Notes under the pieces: model-generated
Databases searched by the model: none
Seen by the model: only the letters and a program-made list of their open reading frames with translations
Told to the model about the DNA's origin: nothing
Position numbers and translations under genes: made by a program
Assembly (NCBI GenBank): GCA_016714445.1
Contig: JADJNF010000008.1
Location: 806,001 to 870,000, forward strand
Reading direction: 5' to 3'
Length of the DNA: 64,000 nt
Source of the DNA: Saprospiraceae bacterium
Lineage (GTDB): Bacteria; Bacteroidota; Bacteroidia; Chitinophagales; Saprospiraceae
In this document: positions 63,545 through 64,000 of the stretch, piece after piece
Numbering within the stretch: position 1 is the stretch's first letter
How the letters are laid out: each line of letters begins with the position of its first letter

Positions 63545-63995
63545 TTACTCTACTCGTAAAGTAAATTCTGCAACATCGTCACCGTCTGTTTGTATTACTG
63601 TAAAATAATCTATAAATACAGAACCACTTTTTATGGTCATCACTTCTTCTTCTCCGTCTTTATGGCGCACTTTAAATACATCGTTCTCTATGATATAATC
63701 AAAAAAAATAGTTTCGTCTCCATCCCGATATTTAACTTCTACCGTTTTATCATCCGTGTCAAAAGATAACCATTCCGCTAAGCCATTCTGTTCCGGATCA
63801 AGAAGAACCTTATCTTTCAAAATGTATTCATCATTAATTTTTGCATCTGTAAGGATCCATTTTTTAACGCTAGCCAGACGAAATTCTGCTTCTAAAGCAT
63901 TTTTTGCTGCTTGATTTATAGCTTCATCTTTGTCGCACGATGAATAGGTAATCATACTCACCAATAAAAAAGAAAAAAATTAGTATTTGCTTCAT
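63545..63995 (-). CDS. Lipoprotein, about 149 aa, start region frameshifted
   Basis: Unrecognised small lipoprotein. The open frame ends in TLRVE and runs up to VSMITYSSCDKDE, a lipobox without its signal peptide. The missing start is in another frame: ATG at 63995 gives MKQILIF, and adding one T to the coding-strand T7 (plus-strand A7, 63973-63979) joins them into MKQILIFFSFLLVSMITYSSC, a complete lipoprotein signal. The body looks like a lipocalin-like small beta-barrel (WLSFDTDDKTVEVKYRDGDE). The break matches the homopolymer pattern of the other broken genes in this window. Confidence 0.65.
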
Positions 63996-64000
63996 AATTG

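Noticed and set aside
1..64000. tRNA, rRNA, riboswitch or origin
   Set aside because: I scanned the intergenic stretches and saw no cloverleaf, rRNA core or DnaA-box cluster; a covariance search would be needed to exclude them fully.

Overview
The window looks like a chromosomal piece of an environmental Bacteroidota bacterium, probably near Saprospiria/Chitinophagia. Evidence: AT-rich DNA; Bacteroidota-type promoters (TTTG or TTG, about 19-20 nt, then TAnnTTTG) with little Shine-Dalgarno signal; secreted proteins with type IX secretion (T9SS) C-terminal sorting domains; HYR-repeat, DUF1501 and DUF1800 proteins; and LytTR/LytS-type signalling. The phylum call is an inference from gene content; no rRNA or tRNA gene was seen.

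Layout. 1-9.5 kb: the end of a GH13 amylase, a GT2 glycosyltransferase, a DUF547 protein, a Pif1/RecD-like helicase, a geranylgeranyl-reductase-like flavoprotein, a CBS-pair protein, two barrel-like proteins and an RsmI-like methyltransferase. 9.5-26 kb: FadD-like ligase, recA with a strong terminator, an M36 fungalysin, an Imm11-like orphan, a 1324-residue HYR/dockerin/T9SS protein, the ATP-dependent DNA ligase/exonuclease pair, pth, a pterin dehydratase and a split saccharopine-dehydrogenase-like gene. 26-34.5 kb: a PhoD-like phosphatase and a tight secreted-protein operon (coiled-coil protein, DUF1800, DUF1501, PA14/discoidin). 34.6-37.3 kb: two nested insertion sequences, both bounded by inverted repeats and target duplications. 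37.3-48 kb: TfoX-like protein, RluA-family pseudouridine synthase, beta-helix protein, and a signalling cluster (TPR histidine kinase, two membrane proteins, REC-LytS protein, LytTR regulator). 48-57.3 kb: lipoproteins, M1 and M43 peptidases, DUF4287 and DUF2911 proteins.

57.7-62.7 kb is the most unusual part: a vsr endonuclease gene cut after 31 codons, a lipoprotein gene abutting the cut, then a very AT-rich, promoter-led, overlapping three-gene operon (zinc-ribbon protein, MutT-like NUDIX hydrolase, and a 1048-residue PLD nuclease / DEXH helicase / DUF3427 protein). This is the best candidate for an undescribed system, plausibly defence or nucleic-acid surveillance. The right edge holds an alpha/beta hydrolase and a lipoprotein.

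Two window-wide patterns matter. First, a roughly 150-bp palindromic, MITE-like repeat occurs three times (12.6, 47.9 and 55.4 kb). Second, at least ten reading-frame breaks sit in short homopolymers, nearly all one base too short (helicase, M36 peptidase, saccharopine reductase, beta-helix protein, both transposases, last lipoprotein). That looks like long-read consensus error more than gene decay, so these genes may be intact in the organism.
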